Shown here: one piece after another, positions 23,665 through 33,357 of the stretch
Numbering within the stretch: the first letter of the stretch is position 1
How the letters are laid out: each line of letters opens with the position of its first letter
Source of the DNA: Paenibacillus allorhizosphaerae
GTDB taxonomy: Bacteria; Bacillota; Bacilli; Paenibacillales; NBRC-103111
Direction of reading: 5' to 3'
NCBI RefSeq assembly: GCF_910594985.1
Contig: NZ_CAJVCE010000004.1
Span: 248,001 to 312,000 of the forward strand
DNA length: 64,000 nucleotides
Notes under the pieces: generated by a model
What the model saw: the letters and a program-made list of their open reading frames with translations, nothing else
Databases searched by the model: none
Told to the model about the DNA's origin: nothing
Translations under genes and position numbers: made by a program

Positions 23665-24906
23665 TTAAATAAAAGCAATCTTCTCGTATGACTGGCCGAG
23701 CACGCTCTGCGCGTCGCCTTGCAGCCACCGGTCAAGAACGGTATAGTAGATCGAACGGAAATCGACCTCATACTTCAGATCGCCGTTGCTGTCCAGATTG
23801 GTCAGGCTCGGCATGACGCCGTATAACCCGCCTTTCACTTTGCCGCCAAGCACGAATACCGGTGCCGCCGTTCCGTGGTCCGTTCCGCCGGTGCCGTTCT
23901 CTTTCACGCGACGACCGAACTCGGAGAACGCCATCGTCACGACGCGGTTCTGCAGTCCTTGCACTTCAAGGTCCTGGTAAAAGGCGCCCAGTGCCTGGTC
24001 CAGCTGCTTCAACAATACCGCGTGCTGTTCTTTTTCCTGAATATGGTCATCGAACCCGCCGAGCTGCAGGTAAAATACACGGGTACCTGAATTGCCCGAG
24101 AGCATTTTGACGACCAGTTGCAGATCTTTGGCAATGCCCGTCTTTGGGTACTCGACTTTCATTTGGTATGCGTTCACCAAGGAGTGTACGGCTTCTACGC
24201 TTTCGTACGCTTCTTTGCCGTGATCGCACGTTACGCGAATGACGGTCCCTTGCCGCTGCGGATCGTACATATCCATGAACGCCTTGGCGATCCGGTTTTG
24301 GTCCGCTTTCGGCGTCTTCGGATCAATGAAATTGTATGTTTCCAGCGACTGAATGACCGGAACGTTTACTTTTGGGGACATGAACGCCTTATTGGCGCTG
24401 TTGCCGATCTGCAGCGCTTTAAGCGGATTGTCGATCTTCAGGAGCGACGACTCCGCATATCGCCCAAGCCAGCCGGTGCTTGCCAGCTTATCCGGCTCGG
24501 CCGTTTGCCAAATATCCATTGACCGGAAATGGGAGCGGTCCGGCTTCGGGTAACCGACGCCTTGGACAATCGCCAGCTTGCCGGCATTAAAGTAACTGTG
24601 CAAATTTGCCAAACTCGGGTGCAGCCCGACTTCGCTATTGAGGGCAAGCACGTCTTTTTCCGTAATTTTGAGCGTGGGGCGGGCGTCGAAGTATCCGCCC
24701 ATCCCATAAGGTATCAACGTATTGATGCCGTCATTGCCTCCCGAAAGCTGGATGACGACGAGAACGGGAGAATCGGGCCCCGCTTCATCCTCGCCCTGTG
24801 CTTTCAGGACAGAGCCGTTCTCGGCAAAAATCATCGGCCCCCCGAGCCCCAGCGTTGCCAGCAGCGCAGAGCCTTTGATCAGAAAGTCTCTTCTGGTCAG
24901 CTTCAT
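23665..24906 (-). CDS. DUF1501 family protein with Tat signal
   Basis: 413 residues. The N-terminus MKLTRRDFLIKGSALLATLGLGG has the twin-arginine motif, so it is exported folded. The body matches DUF1501 (sulfatase/alkaline-phosphatase-like fold): VLVVIQLSGGNDGINTLIPYG, GLHPSLANL, VQGVGYPKPDRSHF, EFGRRVKENGTGGTDHGTAAPVFVLGG. Enzymatic activity is not established for the family. It follows the DUF1800 gene by 15 bases; the two usually occur together in bacteria. Confidence 0.9.
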   Translation of the reverse strand: MKLTRRDFLIKGSALLATLGLGGPMIFAENGSVLKAQGEDEAGPDSPVLVVIQLSGGNDGINTLIPYGMGGYFDARPTLKITEKDVLALNSEVGLHPSLANLHSYFNAGKLAIVQGVGYPKPDRSHFRSMDIWQTAEPDKLASTGWLGRYAESSLLKIDNPLKALQIGNSANKAFMSPKVNVPVIQSLETYNFIDPKTPKADQNRIAKAFMDMYDPQRQGTVIRVTCDHGKEAYESVEAVHSLVNAYQMKVEYPKTGIAKDLQLVVKMLSGNSGTRVFYLQLGGFDDHIQEKEQHAVLLKQLDQALGAFYQDLEVQGLQNRVVTMAFSEFGRRVKENGTGGTDHGTAAPVFVLGGKVKGGLYGVMPSLTNLDSNGDLKYEVDFRSIYYTVLDRWLQGDAQSVLGQSYEKIAFI

Positions 24907-24921
24907 CCGATTTCTCCCCTT

Positions 24922-26280
24922 CTATTTCATCTGCGCTTCCGGACTGATCATAATCAGCTGGAGCAAGCCGCGCATGCCGTTCACTTTTTGTTTGGAGTAG
25001 ACAAACGTTTCCTCCGCAAAGGCGGAGAGCACGCTCACGGAGCGATTTCCTAGCAGCGGAACGCCCGCCTGATTCGCAAAGTGGGCGACCCACTGCTCCG
25101 GCGTCGCTTTATCGTCGAGCAGGAACGTCTTGGAATTGAGCAAATTGCCATTAATCCGCTTCGCGATCGATTCTGCGAACTGATAGCGGGCCAGCAAATT
25201 CGTCGTCATCAGCCACGTCGTCCCGCCTCGCCAACCGGCAACATCCGGAGGCAAGAACAGCTCCTGTCCCATCTTGCGCATCGATTGGGCGAAACCTTTG
25301 GCCATCGGCAAATTGAATGCTTTCAATATGCCTGCGACATATTCCGCCGGCGTTTTGATCATGGCTCCTCGATGTTCCGGGTTATAAAATGCATCGGACA
25401 AGAACAAGTAATTCAGTGTTTCCCCGATATGATTCGTTTGGGCAAACACGTCGGCGATTTCCCAAATCCATTCCGCCGACGGCCGTTCCGTAGCGAAATA
25501 GGTGAGCAGCTTCATTGCGACGAACCGCGGCAGCGTCTCTTGCTTGAACAAGACGTCCACCACATCGGTTTCGTCGAAGTTGCCGGTTTCGCCGAGAATC
25601 GTCTTTTTCCCTGCGTCGTGCTGCTTCGAGTTAAAGCTGACGATATCCGTCTTTTTATCGTACACCCAGCCGGTCATCGCTCTGGCGGCTTCCTTGATGT
25701 CGTCTTCCGTATAATTGCCGACTCCGAGGGTGAACAGCTCCATCACTTCACGGGCATAGTTTTCGTTCGGTTTCCCTTTTTTGTTGTTATTGGTGTCCAG
25801 GTACAGCATCATCGCCGGGTCTTTGCCGACCGCCTCGACGAGTGTGCGGAAATTGCCTGTCGCATGCTTGCGAAACAGTTCGTTTTGCCGGAGTATGAGC
25901 GGAATCTCTCTCACCTTCTGGTAGGAGGTCGCAAAATGGCCATGCCAAAACAACGTCATCTTCTCAATCAACGGCGCTTCCGTGTTCACCATCCGATAGA
26001 GCCAATACGTCTGCTGATCGACGATTTGGTCCCCAACCAAATTTTTGCCGTCCGCCTTGAGTTCCCCGAACGGCGTCAAATCCTCTGCTTTCCCAGTCAA
26101 CGATTCACCGGCAATCAACCGCCGAACCGTCTCCTCCTTCCCAAGCTCCAAGGAAGCGCTTACTTCCGCTTTACCCGGAAAAAACGCCGCTCTGCTCAGC
26201 AGATGCGCCGCTTCTTTTTCTGTCCATTCCGCACCCATCCATTGCACCACCCAACGCAGCATTTTACTGTATACCTTCAT
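24922..26280 (-). CDS. DUF1800 family protein
   Basis: 452 residues with the DUF1800 pattern: EKEAAHLLSRAAFFPG, MTLFWHGHFATS, NENYAREVMELFTLGVGNYTEDDIKEAARAMTGW, YVAGILKAF and PPDVAGWRGG. No signal peptide is evident, so it may travel with the Tat-exported DUF1501 partner. The start is uncertain: a TATAAT overlaps the ATG at 26280, and ATG 26262 with AAGG upstream is an alternative giving 446 residues. Function of the pair is unknown. Confidence 0.87.
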   Translation of the reverse strand: MKVYSKMLRWVVQWMGAEWTEKEAAHLLSRAAFFPGKAEVSASLELGKEETVRRLIAGESLTGKAEDLTPFGELKADGKNLVGDQIVDQQTYWLYRMVNTEAPLIEKMTLFWHGHFATSYQKVREIPLILRQNELFRKHATGNFRTLVEAVGKDPAMMLYLDTNNNKKGKPNENYAREVMELFTLGVGNYTEDDIKEAARAMTGWVYDKKTDIVSFNSKQHDAGKKTILGETGNFDETDVVDVLFKQETLPRFVAMKLLTYFATERPSAEWIWEIADVFAQTNHIGETLNYLFLSDAFYNPEHRGAMIKTPAEYVAGILKAFNLPMAKGFAQSMRKMGQELFLPPDVAGWRGGTTWLMTTNLLARYQFAESIAKRINGNLLNSKTFLLDDKATPEQWVAHFANQAGVPLLGNRSVSVLSAFAEETFVYSKQKVNGMRGLLQLIMISPEAQMK

Positions 26281-26431
26281 TATAATGGGGGATTGTTACA
26301 AAACCATTACCGATACAGGCGATTCCACGCCCAATGAACCCCTGCATGCAAAAAAAATTTTCGACATGGATCCTTAGTCGCTAGCGGCTCGCCCGTGAGC
26401 GTCCACCCTAAAAGGAGAAGATCATATAATA

Positions 26432-26464
26432 AAGCCGGCACCTGAACGATTCAGATGCCGGCTT
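26432..26464 (-). terminator. Terminator of the glutamine synthetase gene
   Basis: AAGCCGGCACCTGAA pairs with TTCAGATGCCGGCTT (15 bp, one weak pair), with TATTATAT following on the reverse strand. Confidence 0.75.
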
Positions 26465-26524
26465 GGCTGTCCCTCTGCCGCGGTTGCAGCAGAGCTTCTT
26501 ATGATATAAACATAAGTGCTAATC

Positions 26525-27949
26525 TTACAGATCGAAGTACAAGGAGTACTCGTGCGGATGAATGCGGATCGCTACTGCTTTGGCTTGCTCACGATGCAGG
26601 TTGATGTAGTTATCGATGAAGTCTTTCGAGAAGACGCCGCCTTCTGTCAAGAATTCATAGTCCGCTTCCAGTGCGTTGAGGGCTTCATCCAGTGTTCCAG
26701 GAACGCTGCGGATTTCACCTTTCTCTGCGTCGGACAGCTCGTAGATGTTCTTGTCGAGCGGGCCGTAGCCGAGAGCGCGAGGATCGATTTTCTTCTTGAT
26801 TCCGTCGAGACCTGCAAGCAGCATGGCTGCGAAAGCAAGGTACGGGTTCGCCGTGGAGTCTGGCGTACGGAATTCGATACGGCAGCCTTTCGGCGTAACG
26901 GCAGCAACCGGAATACGAACGGCTGCGGAACGGTTTCCTTTGGAGAATACCAGGTTAACCGGTGCTTCGTAACCAGGAACCAGACGTTTGAAGGAGTTCG
27001 TGCTCGGGTTCGTGATTGCGATCAGTGCAGGCGCATGGTACAAAATCCCGCCGATGTAGTGAAGCGCCATTTCGCTCAAGTTGCCGTAGCCGTTTTTGTC
27101 GTAGAACAGAGGGCTGTCGCCGTTAAAGATGGATTGGTGAACGTGCATCCCGCTGCCGTTGTCGCCGAAGATCGGCTTCGGCATGAAGGTTGCCACTTTA
27201 CCGTATTGTCTTGCTGTATTTTGAACGATGTATTTGTATTTCAAAAGGTTGTCCGCTGTTTTCGTCAGCGTGTCGAAACGGAAGTTGATTTCGCCTTGGC
27301 CGGCTGTCGCTACTTCATGGTGATGACGCTCGATGCGCAGGCCAGCTTCCATCAGCAAACGACACATTTCGCTGCGGATATCTTGTTGGGAGTCGGTTGG
27401 ACCTACAGGAACATAACCGCCTTTATGCCCTACTTTGAAGCCCAGGTTGCCGCCTTCGTCTTTGCGGTTGGAGTTCCAGTGCGCTTCCTCGGAATCTACG
27501 AAGAAAGAAGACGTATTTTGCTTGCTCTCGAAACGAACTTCGTCGAAAATGAAAAACTCGGATTCAGGAGCGAAGAATGCTGTCGTACCAACGCCGGTCT
27601 TTTGCAAATATTCTTCGGCTTTTTGAGCGATGCTGCGAGGGTCGCGCTCATATCGTTCACCGTCCGGCGTGTGAATGTTACACATAACCACCAGCGTCGG
27701 GTGTGCTGTGAAAGGATCGACGTAGACGCTCTCTGTATCCGGCATCATGACCATGTCGGACTCTTCGATACCTCTGAAACCAGGGATGGAAGAACCGTCA
27801 AATGCAACACCGTTTACGAATGTTTCTTCGTCAACTTCAACTGCAGGCAAAGAAATGTGATGCGCTCTGCCGCTCAAATCGACAAACCGGAAATCGATCC
27901 ATTCGATGCCTTTTTCTTTAATAGTGTTTAACACGTTTTGAACTGACAT
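26525..27949 (-). CDS. glnA: Glutamine synthetase, type I beta-like
   Basis: 474 residues, longer than the about 443-residue Firmicute alpha enzyme. Family motifs are FDGSSIPGF, PESEFFIFDEVRF, GQGEINFRFDT, FGDNGSGMHVHQS, NPSTNSFKRLVPGYEAP and NRSAAVRIP. The segment DKNIYELSDAEKGEI matches the DKNLYDLPPEE adenylylation region of enteric GlnA, placing a Tyr at 403. It catalyses ATP-dependent amidation of glutamate in the cytoplasm. No adenylyltransferase gene or GlnR gene is seen nearby, so it is probably a second or alternative enzyme beside a glnRA copy elsewhere. Confidence 0.95.
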   Translation of the reverse strand: MSVQNVLNTIKEKGIEWIDFRFVDLSGRAHHISLPAVEVDEETFVNGVAFDGSSIPGFRGIEESDMVMMPDTESVYVDPFTAHPTLVVMCNIHTPDGERYERDPRSIAQKAEEYLQKTGVGTTAFFAPESEFFIFDEVRFESKQNTSSFFVDSEEAHWNSNRKDEGGNLGFKVGHKGGYVPVGPTDSQQDIRSEMCRLLMEAGLRIERHHHEVATAGQGEINFRFDTLTKTADNLLKYKYIVQNTARQYGKVATFMPKPIFGDNGSGMHVHQSIFNGDSPLFYDKNGYGNLSEMALHYIGGILYHAPALIAITNPSTNSFKRLVPGYEAPVNLVFSKGNRSAAVRIPVAAVTPKGCRIEFRTPDSTANPYLAFAAMLLAGLDGIKKKIDPRALGYGPLDKNIYELSDAEKGEIRSVPGTLDEALNALEADYEFLTEGGVFSKDFIDNYINLHREQAKAVAIRIHPHEYSLYFDL

Positions 27950-28029
27950 GGACTCGCTTACCTCCTAATTTCCGAACATTCCAACCACTTTGTTCGTACA
28001 TTGTTCAAGTTTTTATTAATTATGGACTT

Positions 28030-28059
28030 ATTATAAAACTTTTCGCCGAGAATCGTCAA
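28030..28059 (-). promoter_or_regulatory. glnA promoter
   Basis: Reverse strand TTGACG (28054-28059), 18-bp spacer, TATAAT (28030-28035). No clear GlnR box was found. Confidence 0.6.
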
Positions 28060-28133
28060 TACTTATGTAAGGTATTTTTTATCGATGTGTTAGGTATGCT
28101 CACACAAGACACAAGATTTTCATATTTTTAGAC

Positions 28134-28180
28134 AAAAAAAGCTTGACTTTTCGCTGATTCGCGAAATTTCAAGCTTTTTC
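28134..28180 (-). terminator. Terminator of the DAHP synthase gene
   Basis: AGCTTGA and inner TTTCGC/GCGAAA arms form a long hairpin followed by seven T on the reverse strand; a T run also follows on the forward strand. Confidence 0.75.
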
Positions 28181-28210
28181 GACAAATGATGCTATTCCAT
28201 TACGAATTTG

Positions 28211-29254
28211 TCATGTAAGAACTGGCTCTTTTTTCGTATCAAAACGTTTGCCGCAGAGCGGTGCCAGCTTCTCCAAATCGACCATGAGGCGGGCGAACTG
28301 ATCCGGGAACAACGATTGCACGCCGTCGCCGGTCATGGAATTGTCCGGGTCCGTATGCATTTCGACGATCAATCCGTTGGCGCCTGCCGCAACGGAAGCT
28401 TTGCTCATCGGCTCGACCAGCTCGCGCCGCCCCGTGCCGTGGCTCGGATCGGAGATCACCGGCAGATGGCTGAGCGTCTGCAGTGCCGGGATCGCCGCCA
28501 AATCGAGCGTATTGCGGGTGTACTGCTCGAATGTGCGGATCCCGCGCTCGCACAGCATAACGTTCGGATTTCCGCCCGCGAGTATATATTCCGCCGCGTT
28601 CAAAAACTCGTCGTATGTCGCGCTGAAACCGCGTTTGAGCAGCACCGGCGTCTGGATCGTCCCGAGCTTGCGCAGCAGGTCGAAGTTCTGCATGTTGCGC
28701 GTGCCGACCTGAAGAATGTCCGCATATTCGGCGCATACATCTACATATTCCGGCGTCATCACTTCCGTGATGGTCAGCAGCCCATGCTTTTTGCCCGCTT
28801 CGGCCATCATCACAAGACCTTCCACACCGGTACCCTGGAAGCTGTAAGGGCCGGTTCTCGGCTTGAATGCGCCGCCGCGCAATACTTGAGCACCCGACGC
28901 TTTGACAAGTCTGGCAATCTCGTCAATCTGTTCCGGCGTTTCCACCGCGCAAGGGCCGCCCATGACGACGAGCTCATCGCCGCCGATCTCAACGCCCTTG
29001 ATCTTGATGACCGTGTTATCCGGATGGAAGTCCCGGCTCGCCAGCTTATACGATTTGGAAATTTTGACGACTTGCTCTACGCCGGACAATTGGCGAAGCT
29101 GCTCCGCAAGCATCGGGCTTGCTTTTCCGATAATCCCGATTACCGTGCGGTCCACACCCTGGGATACATGGGCGGATACTTCATGCTTTTCGATATGTTG
29201 AACAATTTCGGCTATACGTTCTTGCGTTACTTTGTTGGATAAAATAACGATCAT
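28211..29254 (-). CDS. aroF: 3-Deoxy-7-phosphoheptulonate synthase, type I beta
   Basis: 347 residues. An N-terminal ferredoxin-like regulatory domain (about 1-70, ending VVKISKSYKLASR) precedes the KDO8P/DAHP synthase barrel with VVMGGPCAVET, LRGGAFKPRTGPYSFQG, ILQVGTRNMQNFDLL, LLKRG and DPSHGTGRR. It joins phosphoenolpyruvate and erythrose 4-phosphate at the start of aromatic amino acid synthesis. The N-terminal domain is the type that mediates feedback by aromatic amino acids in Thermotoga-type enzymes. Confidence 0.93.
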   Translation of the reverse strand: MIVILSNKVTQERIAEIVQHIEKHEVSAHVSQGVDRTVIGIIGKASPMLAEQLRQLSGVEQVVKISKSYKLASRDFHPDNTVIKIKGVEIGGDELVVMGGPCAVETPEQIDEIARLVKASGAQVLRGGAFKPRTGPYSFQGTGVEGLVMMAEAGKKHGLLTITEVMTPEYVDVCAEYADILQVGTRNMQNFDLLRKLGTIQTPVLLKRGFSATYDEFLNAAEYILAGGNPNVMLCERGIRTFEQYTRNTLDLAAIPALQTLSHLPVISDPSHGTGRRELVEPMSKASVAAGANGLIVEMHTDPDNSMTGDGVQSLFPDQFARLMVDLEKLAPLCGKRFDTKKEPVLT

Positions 29255-29382
29255 GAGAGCACGCTCCTTCGGGACGAGTATTTTAACACTTCGACGCTTA
29301 TACGCTTTTAAGCTTTTAATCGTTAAAGTAAATATACAACGGGAAGCCTTTCCCCGTCAATACTTGCTTTATATCTTTATTA

Positions 29383-29919
29383 TCATGAACCGTTCGGGTT
29401 GGATGAAAGCATCAGCTGCTCTTTGCGCTTCCTCCGCTTCTCCTTGCGCTTGTTATGATACCATTCAAGCAGCCATCTGATCGGAAAATAAACGATCAAA
29501 CCGAGAATAACTCCGTCTATCGCGCCGCCGACGATCAGTTTCAGATTAAACCGGATAAACGTGTCCAGCCAGTCCGGCAGCAGCTGGAGCAAATGCCATC
29601 GCGTTCCTTTCGGCAATACCATCGCTCCTACTTTCCGGTTCAGAAACGACATCGGAATATAGATGACTTTCCCGAAGACGAAACCAAGCAACGCTGCCGC
29701 CATACTGGCCCGGAACAAGTAAACGAGCGGGAATATAAGAAAAAAGGCCAGTCCGGCCGTCGGGAGCGTAAACATTTCAATCGCAAGCCCGATCGAGAAG
29801 CCCAGCGCCACCATGCCCGGGCCTCCCTTGGCTCGGGTCAGCAGCAAATATTTATATTTAAACCAGCGCGGGATATGGCTCAGCTGAAAAGGCTTTTTGG
29901 TTTTCGCTGTTTTGTTCAT
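29383..29919 (-). CDS. DUF2062 membrane protein
   Basis: 178 residues with two to three hydrophobic segments. The region GPGMVALGFSIGLAIEMFTLPTAGLAFFLIFPLVYLFRASMAAALLGFVFGK matches DUF2062; a further helix lies near residues 130-150 and the C-terminus is very basic (HNKRKEKRRKRKEQ). Role unknown. It lies 31 bases after ispH. Confidence 0.75.
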   Translation of the reverse strand: MNKTAKTKKPFQLSHIPRWFKYKYLLLTRAKGGPGMVALGFSIGLAIEMFTLPTAGLAFFLIFPLVYLFRASMAAALLGFVFGKVIYIPMSFLNRKVGAMVLPKGTRWHLLQLLPDWLDTFIRFNLKLIVGGAIDGVILGLIVYFPIRWLLEWYHNKRKEKRRKRKEQLMLSSNPNGS

Positions 29920-29950
29920 CTGCTGCTAGTCCCTTCCCTTTCTAGGTTGT

Positions 29951-30904
29951 CTATTCCACGCTTGCTTTTTGTTTAGGCGTCGGGATCAGCCGATTCAAAT
30001 TAACGGTTCGCCGAATGTCCCAAGTTTCCGGATTGTTGCGGTCATATTGTTCCAAGTAGCCGATCACTTCCTTCGTGATCGGCGTCGGCGTCGACGCTCC
30101 GGACGTCACGGCTACCCGCCGCACCGGCTCGAGCCACTCCCGCTTCAGCTCCGTCACATCCGCGATGCGGTACGCTCTCACGCCCGCAATGTCTTCCGAT
30201 ACTTGAGCAAGCCGGTTCGAGTTATTGCTTCGAGGGTCTCCGACCACAATGAGCAGATCTGCGTCCTTCGCCTGTTCGGCGACCGCTTCCTGACGTACCT
30301 GTGTCGCAAGACATATTTCGTTATGAATCTCCGCATGAGGGAACCGCTCGAGCAGCCGGTTCATAATATGCTTGATATCCCACTGGCTCATCGTCGTCTG
30401 ATTGGTGATGATCACTTTGCCTTCGGTCAAATTCAGCGCCTCGGCCTCCTCGGGCTTTTCAATCAAATGCACCCGGTCCGGAGCGACGCCGAGCGCGCCT
30501 TCCGGCTCGGGATGGCCTTTTTTGCCGATATAAATGACATCGTACCCTTCGGCGGTTTTCTCGCGGATCAAATCATGCGTCCTCGTCACGTCGGGACAAG
30601 TCGCGTCGACCACCGTTAACCCCTTCTCCCTCGCACGCGCGCGAACTTCCGGCGATACGCCGTGAGCGGTAAATATAACGGTTCCCCGTTCGATTTGATC
30701 CAATATATCCAGACGGTTCGCGCCGTCCAACGTGACAATGCCTTCCTTTTCGAAAAAGTCCGTAACGTGAGCGTTATGAACGATCATGCCCAATATATAG
30801 ACAGGCCGCGGCAGATTGAGATTTTTGGCCGTTTGCATGGCCAGTGCCATCGCGTCGACGACGCCGTAGCAATAACCGCGCGGAGAAATTTTGATTACGT
30901 CCAT
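29951..30904 (-). CDS. ispH: 4-Hydroxy-3-methylbut-2-enyl diphosphate reductase
   Basis: 317 residues from ATG 30904 (GCAGGTG upstream); a longer frame from 31036 adds unrelated sequence. Motifs are [14 protein letters not shown] with the first cluster Cys12, [30 protein letters not shown] and [11 protein letters not shown] with the remaining cysteines. The enzyme uses a [4Fe-4S] cluster for the last step of the MEP isoprenoid pathway. Confidence 0.93.
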   Translation of the reverse strand: MDVIKISPRGYCYGVVDAMALAMQTAKNLNLPRPVYILGMIVHNAHVTDFFEKEGIVTLDGANRLDILDQIERGTVIFTAHGVSPEVRARAREKGLTVVDATCPDVTRTHDLIREKTAEGYDVIYIGKKGHPEPEGALGVAPDRVHLIEKPEEAEALNLTEGKVIITNQTTMSQWDIKHIMNRLLERFPHAEIHNEICLATQVRQEAVAEQAKDADLLIVVGDPRSNNSNRLAQVSEDIAGVRAYRIADVTELKREWLEPVRRVAVTSGASTPTPITKEVIGYLEQYDRNNPETWDIRRTVNLNRLIPTPKQKASVE

Positions 30905-30947
30905 GCTGCACCTGCCTTTGTCGAATTTTTTTAGCGCCTTTGTATGA

Positions 30948-32483
30948 TTATACCTGATTCTGATCCGCGATGGAATGCCCTTCCGCCTCTTGCACCTCGA
31001 TGACACCGGAGGAGGCGATCGGCAGCCATATGACAAAAGTCGACCCTTCGTCCTTCAGCGTCTTGACCTCGATCGAACCGTTGTGTTCATCAATAATCCA
31101 GCGTGCGATCGACAAGCCGAGACCGGTGCCGGCTTTTTGGCCGCGTGAAGGATCCGCCCGGTAAAAGCGGTCGAATATATGCGGAACTTCTTCCTTATCC
31201 ATACCGATGCCGGAGTCTTCAATCCGAATGCCCACTTGGCCTTCATGCCTGAGCGCATCGAGACGAACGAAGCCCGCATCCGTGTACTTAAACGCATTTT
31301 CGATAAATATGAACATAAGCTGCTGCAAATAATCCGCGTTTCCGTATACGTACACGCCGTTCAAATCATCGAGATTGCCTACCTGGAACTCCACGGTCCG
31401 CGGCAGCAGCACCGCCTTGCGCGCCACCTCATCGATGATCGGACGAATCGGCTGATTCGTCTTCGTCATTTGGAAACCGGCGTCGGCTCTTGCCAGCGAT
31501 AACAAATCGTTGACAAGCCGCGACATCCGTTCGGCTTCGCCCGAAATATCGTGCATCGCTTCCAGTGTCAGCTCCAGCTTCTGGCTATCGTCGGAACCGG
31601 CTTTGAGCGCCGCCTGCTTCCACATCTTCTCGAGCAGCTCCACATTTCCGCGAATCGTCGTTAGCGGAGTCCGCAGCTCATGAGAAGCATCGGATACGAA
31701 CCTGCGCTGCGCCGAGTAAGCTTCTTCGAGTTCCACGTAAGCATGCTGCAGCCTGCCCAGCATGCTGTTGATCGTCTGCGTCAGTACGCCGATCTCGTCA
31801 TTCGGACCGTCGTATTCGATCCGCTTCTCGAGGTCAGCTCCTTTCTCGATCCGGTTGGTCGCATCGACGACCTGTCCGATCGGCTTGAGCACTTTGCGCG
31901 CAAGGAACCAGCCGACCGAAGCCGCGAGCAGGATGGCTACGAGTCCCGTCACGGTCAGGATCAAGCGCAGCATGACGAACAGACGGTCGTCGGCAAACAT
32001 AGCCGACTGCATGATGCCGGCCGGGCGATCCGTCGGCCCGGGAAATCGGGTCGCGTATATAGGAGTATAATATAGGATAAAGTCCATATTTTCGATGCGT
32101 GCTTTATCATACAAACACGTTTCGTTCAACACGCATTTCAGTTTCTTCGCGTCGATCTCCGGAAATTGGATGCCGGCTTCCTGCAGCCTAGGCGACGGAA
32201 ATTTCGTCCCGTTGTCCACGTTGACGACTTGAAACAATCCATTGCTGCCCCGCGGCACCCCGCCCACAATGTTAAATATATAGCCGGGCTTGCCGCCATC
32301 CAGCGAAAATGTGTACGTTGCGATCGTTCTAGACCGCAGCACTTCCGTTTGCGCACGCAAATCGTCCCGCAGCGAACTGTAGTAGATCGTATGAAGGAAT
32401 ATATACAGCCCCAATCCGAGAAGCAACAGGGTTGCCGTTAAAATCCCGGTATACCATAGTGTCAGCCGAAGCCGAATCGACAT
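30948..32483 (-). CDS. Sensor histidine kinase (OmpR-partner type)
   Basis: 511 residues: membrane helix about 12-32, an extracellular sensor of about 130 residues, second helix about 170-195, HAMP domain ([18 protein letters not shown]), HisKA with the phosphorylated His268 in [13 protein letters not shown], and HATPase boxes [33 protein letters not shown] and [12 protein letters not shown]. Located one base downstream of its response regulator on the same strand. The sensor domain contains two cysteines (CVLNETC) that could form a disulfide. Signal unknown. Confidence 0.92.
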   Translation of the reverse strand: MSIRLRLTLWYTGILTATLLLLGLGLYIFLHTIYYSSLRDDLRAQTEVLRSRTIATYTFSLDGGKPGYIFNIVGGVPRGSNGLFQVVNVDNGTKFPSPRLQEAGIQFPEIDAKKLKCVLNETCLYDKARIENMDFILYYTPIYATRFPGPTDRPAGIMQSAMFADDRLFVMLRLILTVTGLVAILLAASVGWFLARKVLKPIGQVVDATNRIEKGADLEKRIEYDGPNDEIGVLTQTINSMLGRLQHAYVELEEAYSAQRRFVSDASHELRTPLTTIRGNVELLEKMWKQAALKAGSDDSQKLELTLEAMHDISGEAERMSRLVNDLLSLARADAGFQMTKTNQPIRPIIDEVARKAVLLPRTVEFQVGNLDDLNGVYVYGNADYLQQLMFIFIENAFKYTDAGFVRLDALRHEGQVGIRIEDSGIGMDKEEVPHIFDRFYRADPSRGQKAGTGLGLSIARWIIDEHNGSIEVKTLKDEGSTFVIWLPIASSGVIEVQEAEGHSIADQNQV

Positions 32484-32484
32484 A

Positions 32485-33177
32485 TCAGCTCTCTCCTCTT
32501 AACACATAACCGGCGCCGCGAACCGTCTGGATGATCCGCTTATGACCATGCTCCTCCGTTTTTTGTCTTAGAAGCGCAATGTACACTTCAAGCACGTTGG
32601 ATTCGCCGCTATAATCGTATCCCCATATCTTTTCCATAATAATGTCTCTGGACAACACGCGCCGCGGATTTTGCAAAAACAGGTGCAGCAGTTCGAATTC
32701 CTTCGTCGTCAGCTCGACCAGTTGGCCGCCGCGGTATACTTCCCGGGTATCCAGATCCATAAAGATGTCCTGGTAATGCAGACGATTGGTCGCCTGCTCC
32801 GATTTCTCGGACGATTTCCGGCGCAGCATGACGCGAATGCGGGCCAGCAGCTCCTCCAGCGCAAAAGGCTTCACCAAATAATCGTCGGCGCCCAGATCAA
32901 GCCCCTTGACCCGATCCGCCACCTCATCCTTTGCCGTCAGCATCAGCACCGGCACTTCCGATCCGCCCTCGCGGATGCGGCGCACGACTTCCCAGCCGTC
33001 CAGCTGCGGCATCATGACGTCGAGAATGACGATGTTCGGCTCATGCTCGAGAATTTGCTTCAGTCCATCCATGCCATGGTTCGCCGTGAACACGGTATAG
33101 CCTTCGAATGCCAGACTGCGCCTCAGCATCGAAGTGATTTTATCGTCATCGTCAATAACCAATACTTTTTCTCTCAT
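32485..33177 (-). CDS. OmpR/PhoB-family response regulator
   Basis: 230 residues: receiver domain with acidic pocket at residues 9-12, phospho-acceptor Asp53 in VILDVMMPQLDGWEV, conserved LTAK and KPFALEELLARI; then a winged-helix DNA-binding domain (ELTTKEFELLHLFLQNPRRVLSRD, VLEVYIALLRQK, RTVRGAGYVL). It forms a two-component pair with the kinase gene that follows. The HtrA gene lies just downstream of both on the other side of the promoter region, a frequent arrangement. Confidence 0.93.
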   Translation of the reverse strand: MREKVLVIDDDDKITSMLRRSLAFEGYTVFTANHGMDGLKQILEHEPNIVILDVMMPQLDGWEVVRRIREGGSEVPVLMLTAKDEVADRVKGLDLGADDYLVKPFALEELLARIRVMLRRKSSEKSEQATNRLHYQDIFMDLDTREVYRGGQLVELTTKEFELLHLFLQNPRRVLSRDIIMEKIWGYDYSGESNVLEVYIALLRQKTEEHGHKRIIQTVRGAGYVLRGES

Positions 33178-33302
33178 CTCATCAATTCACCCGCCTGCTT
33201 CTATTGTAAGAACAATTCCCCCAAAAGTGAAGCGATCCTCTGAAGCCTACTCCTGTTACTTCTTTTTGGAGGCCCCCATCTTTCAAAAAAATAGGCTCGC
33301 GT

Positions 33303-33338
33303 AAAAAAAGAAGCAGAGCGCAGGGGGGTGCGCTCTGC
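33303..33338 (-). terminator. Terminator of the HtrA gene
   Basis: GCAGAGCGCA and TGCGCTCTGC form a perfect 10-bp stem; TTCTTTTTTT follows on the reverse strand. Confidence 0.85.
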
Positions 33339-33357
33339 CTTATTTAGGTGCGATCTA

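Noticed and set aside
25081-28000. Long open frames of 418 and 471 codons on the forward strand opposite DUF1800 and glnA
   Set aside because: They mirror strongly conserved genes on the other strand, have no ribosome sites, and show unnatural composition; they are a result of codon bias.
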